Assembly: GCF_028209395.1 (NCBI RefSeq)
Contig: NZ_JAQLDQ010000004.1
Coordinates: 1-64,000 of the forward strand
DNA from: Collinsella aerofaciens
GTDB lineage: Bacteria; Actinomycetota; Coriobacteriia; Coriobacteriales; Coriobacteriaceae
Length of the DNA: 64,000 bases
Direction of reading: 5' to 3'
The notes beneath the pieces were generated by a model. The model had not been told where the DNA came from, did no database searches, and saw only the letters and a program-made list of their open reading frames with translations. Positions 62,961 through 64,000 of the stretch are shown piece by piece (position 1 is the stretch's first letter; every line of letters starts with the position of its first letter). The position numbers and the translations under genes are program-made.

Positions 62961-64000
62961 CTAGTTCAAGTTGAGATGAGCCAGGAGGGCTTCGCGGTTG
63001 TTGGGGATGTTGTCCTCGATCACGGCGTCGAGGGCGGCGTTGAGAAGCTGTCCCAGCTCCGGCCCCGGCTTGACGCCGGCGCGGATCAGGTCGCCACCAT
63101 TGATGGCAAGCATCTTGCGTGTATAGGGCTCCCCCGCCTGCAGCAGATCGTGGGCGAGCGTACGCATCTCCTCGATCGTCTCGACGTAATAGAAGCACGA
63201 GGGCGCCTTGCCGAGCGTGTCGCCACGCTTAAGGTCCATGAGCTCGTCCATCAGACGCGGCGTATCGACACCCTCGCCCGAAAGCGCGCGCATCATATTG
63301 AGCAGGCAGGAGCGCTCGGGGCGCAGCGGCTTGTCATGGTATTTGATCAGCAGGCACACATCGCGCACCAAATCGTGCGAGAGCGCCAGGCGATCCATGA
63401 TGACACGCGCCTTCTTGGCGCCGAGCTCGGGATGACCGTAGAAGTGGCCGCTGCCGTCGTGATCGACCGTAAAGCACTCGGGTTTGGAAACGTCGTGCAA
63501 AAACGCCGCCCACATAAGGCTCGACGAGGGCGCGACGCCGTCGCACAGCGCCAGCTCCCCTGCCACCGTCAGCACGCGGGCGATATGCTCGTAGACGTTA
63601 AACGCATGATAGACGCTGCGTTGATCAAACCCGCGAGCGGACGCGAGCTCGGGCACGGCGGCGCAAACAAGCTCGGGGTAGCGCAGCATCGCGTCTCCCC
63701 CATGGCCGGTCGAAAGGATACCCTCGAGCTCAATGCCCACGCGCTCGCGCGCCACAGCATCGAGCAGCGGCGCGCACTCGGCAAGCGCCTGTTTAGTCTT
63801 AGGCTCGATCATAAAATCCAGACGGCAGGCAAAACGCACCGCGCGCAGCATGCGAAGCGCGTCCTCGTTAAAACGACGCTTGGGATCTCCAACGGCGCGG
63901 ATGAGCTTGCGGTCTAGGTCGCCCTGACCATCGTAGCGGTCGACAAGACCACGCTCGGGATGCCAGGCCATAGCGTTAACGGTAAAGTCACGACGCGCCA
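62961..64000 (-). CDS. cca: CCA tRNA nucleotidyltransferase, 3' part (cut by window edge)
   Basis: This enzyme adds or repairs the CCA end of tRNAs. The visible part enters at the window edge with RRDFTVNAMAWHPERGLVDR, the class II nucleotidyltransferase motif after the catalytic Asp pair. FNEDALRMLRAVRFACRLDF is the next motif, and SSSLMWAAFLHDVSKPECFT is an HD-domain centre, so it is the HD-containing form. About 347 residues are present; the N-terminal 70 or so with the GGxVRD and DxD motifs lie beyond base 64000. It ends 129 bases before the tRNA-Glu gene, on the same strand. Confidence 0.93.
   Translation of the reverse strand, partial: ARRDFTVNAMAWHPERGLVDRYDGQGDLDRKLIRAVGDPKRRFNEDALRMLRAVRFACRLDFMIEPKTKQALAECAPLLDAVARERVGIELEGILSTGHGGDAMLRYPELVCAAVPELASARGFDQRSVYHAFNVYEHIARVLTVAGELALCDGVAPSSSLMWAAFLHDVSKPECFTVDHDGSGHFYGHPELGAKKARVIMDRLALSHDLVRDVCLLIKYHDKPLRPERSCLLNMMRALSGEGVDTPRLMDELMDLKRGDTLGKAPSCFYYVETIEEMRTLAHDLLQAGEPYTRKMLAINGGDLIRAGVKPGPELGQLLNAALDAVIEDNIPNNREALLAHLNLN

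Overview
The window is a moderately GC-rich bacterial chromosome segment, most likely from a Coriobacteriia actinobacterium of the Collinsella type. This placement is inferred from the gene content (paired GlgC/GlgD, single-chain serine dehydratase, LoaP-type NusG paralogue, anaerobic cobalamin genes) and was not confirmed by a search.

Layout. (1) 1-6600: the promoter-proximal part of a minus-strand surface-polysaccharide operon. It reads from a promoter near 6600 through a LoaP-like antiterminator, a lipid-linked sugar-phosphate transferase, a GT2 glycosyltransferase, rmlA and rmlB. It then enters a decayed accessory end with a small membrane/coiled-coil protein, a wrecked UDP-glucose dehydrogenase tail and a frameshifted KAP P-loop NTPase. 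(2) 7000-8600: tRNA-Ala(GGC), thiamine pyrophosphokinase and a HAD phosphatase. (3) 8600-22300: a plus-strand glycogen and maltodextrin block, glgB, glgP, glgC, glgD, glgA and a GH13/GH77 fusion, then a small FmdB-type zinc ribbon. GlgB and GlgA carry long Lys/Ala/Thr-rich tails like histone H1, and GGTAAAAC-type operator sites lie in front of the block and of the GH13/GH77 gene. (4) 22400-38600: housekeeping genes (rsmB, fmt, def, priA, gltX on minus; metK, sdaA on plus), an L,D-transpeptidase and a MacAB-like export system. Large palindromic elements of four sequence families occupy the intergenic gaps.

(5) 38650-60570: a visibly GC-richer corrinoid island bounded by transposase relics, IS21-like on one side and IS3-like on the other. 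Its minus-strand arm is a 17-gene, tightly overlapping operon for anaerobic adenosylcobalamin synthesis (cbiF, cbiD, a deleted cbiL, cbiG, cbiH/cobJ, cbiET, cbiA, cobT, cobU, cobS, a CobU-like/CobC fusion, cbiB, cobD, cbiP, cobO, cbiC, cbiJ). The plus-strand arm starts with a cobalamin riboswitch and encodes an exported lipoprotein CbiK cobaltochelatase, two lipoproteins that share a NEAT-like domain (one fused to a periplasmic binding protein), a FecCD-type permease and an ABC ATPase with an extra C-terminal domain. (6) 60570-64000: TetR regulator, lysylphosphatidylglycerol-synthase-like membrane protein, tRNA-Glu(CTC) and the 3' part of cca.

How the genes work together: the glycogen block covers ADP-glucose formation, chain synthesis, branching and phosphorolysis, and the GH13/GH77 protein handles debranched or imported maltodextrin. 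In the corrinoid island the synthetic arm looks complete for the window's share of the pathway except for cbiL, which has lost its middle. The organism may therefore depend on an outside CbiL or on salvage. The riboswitch-controlled transport arm would be the live part in that case and is the most interesting candidate system here.
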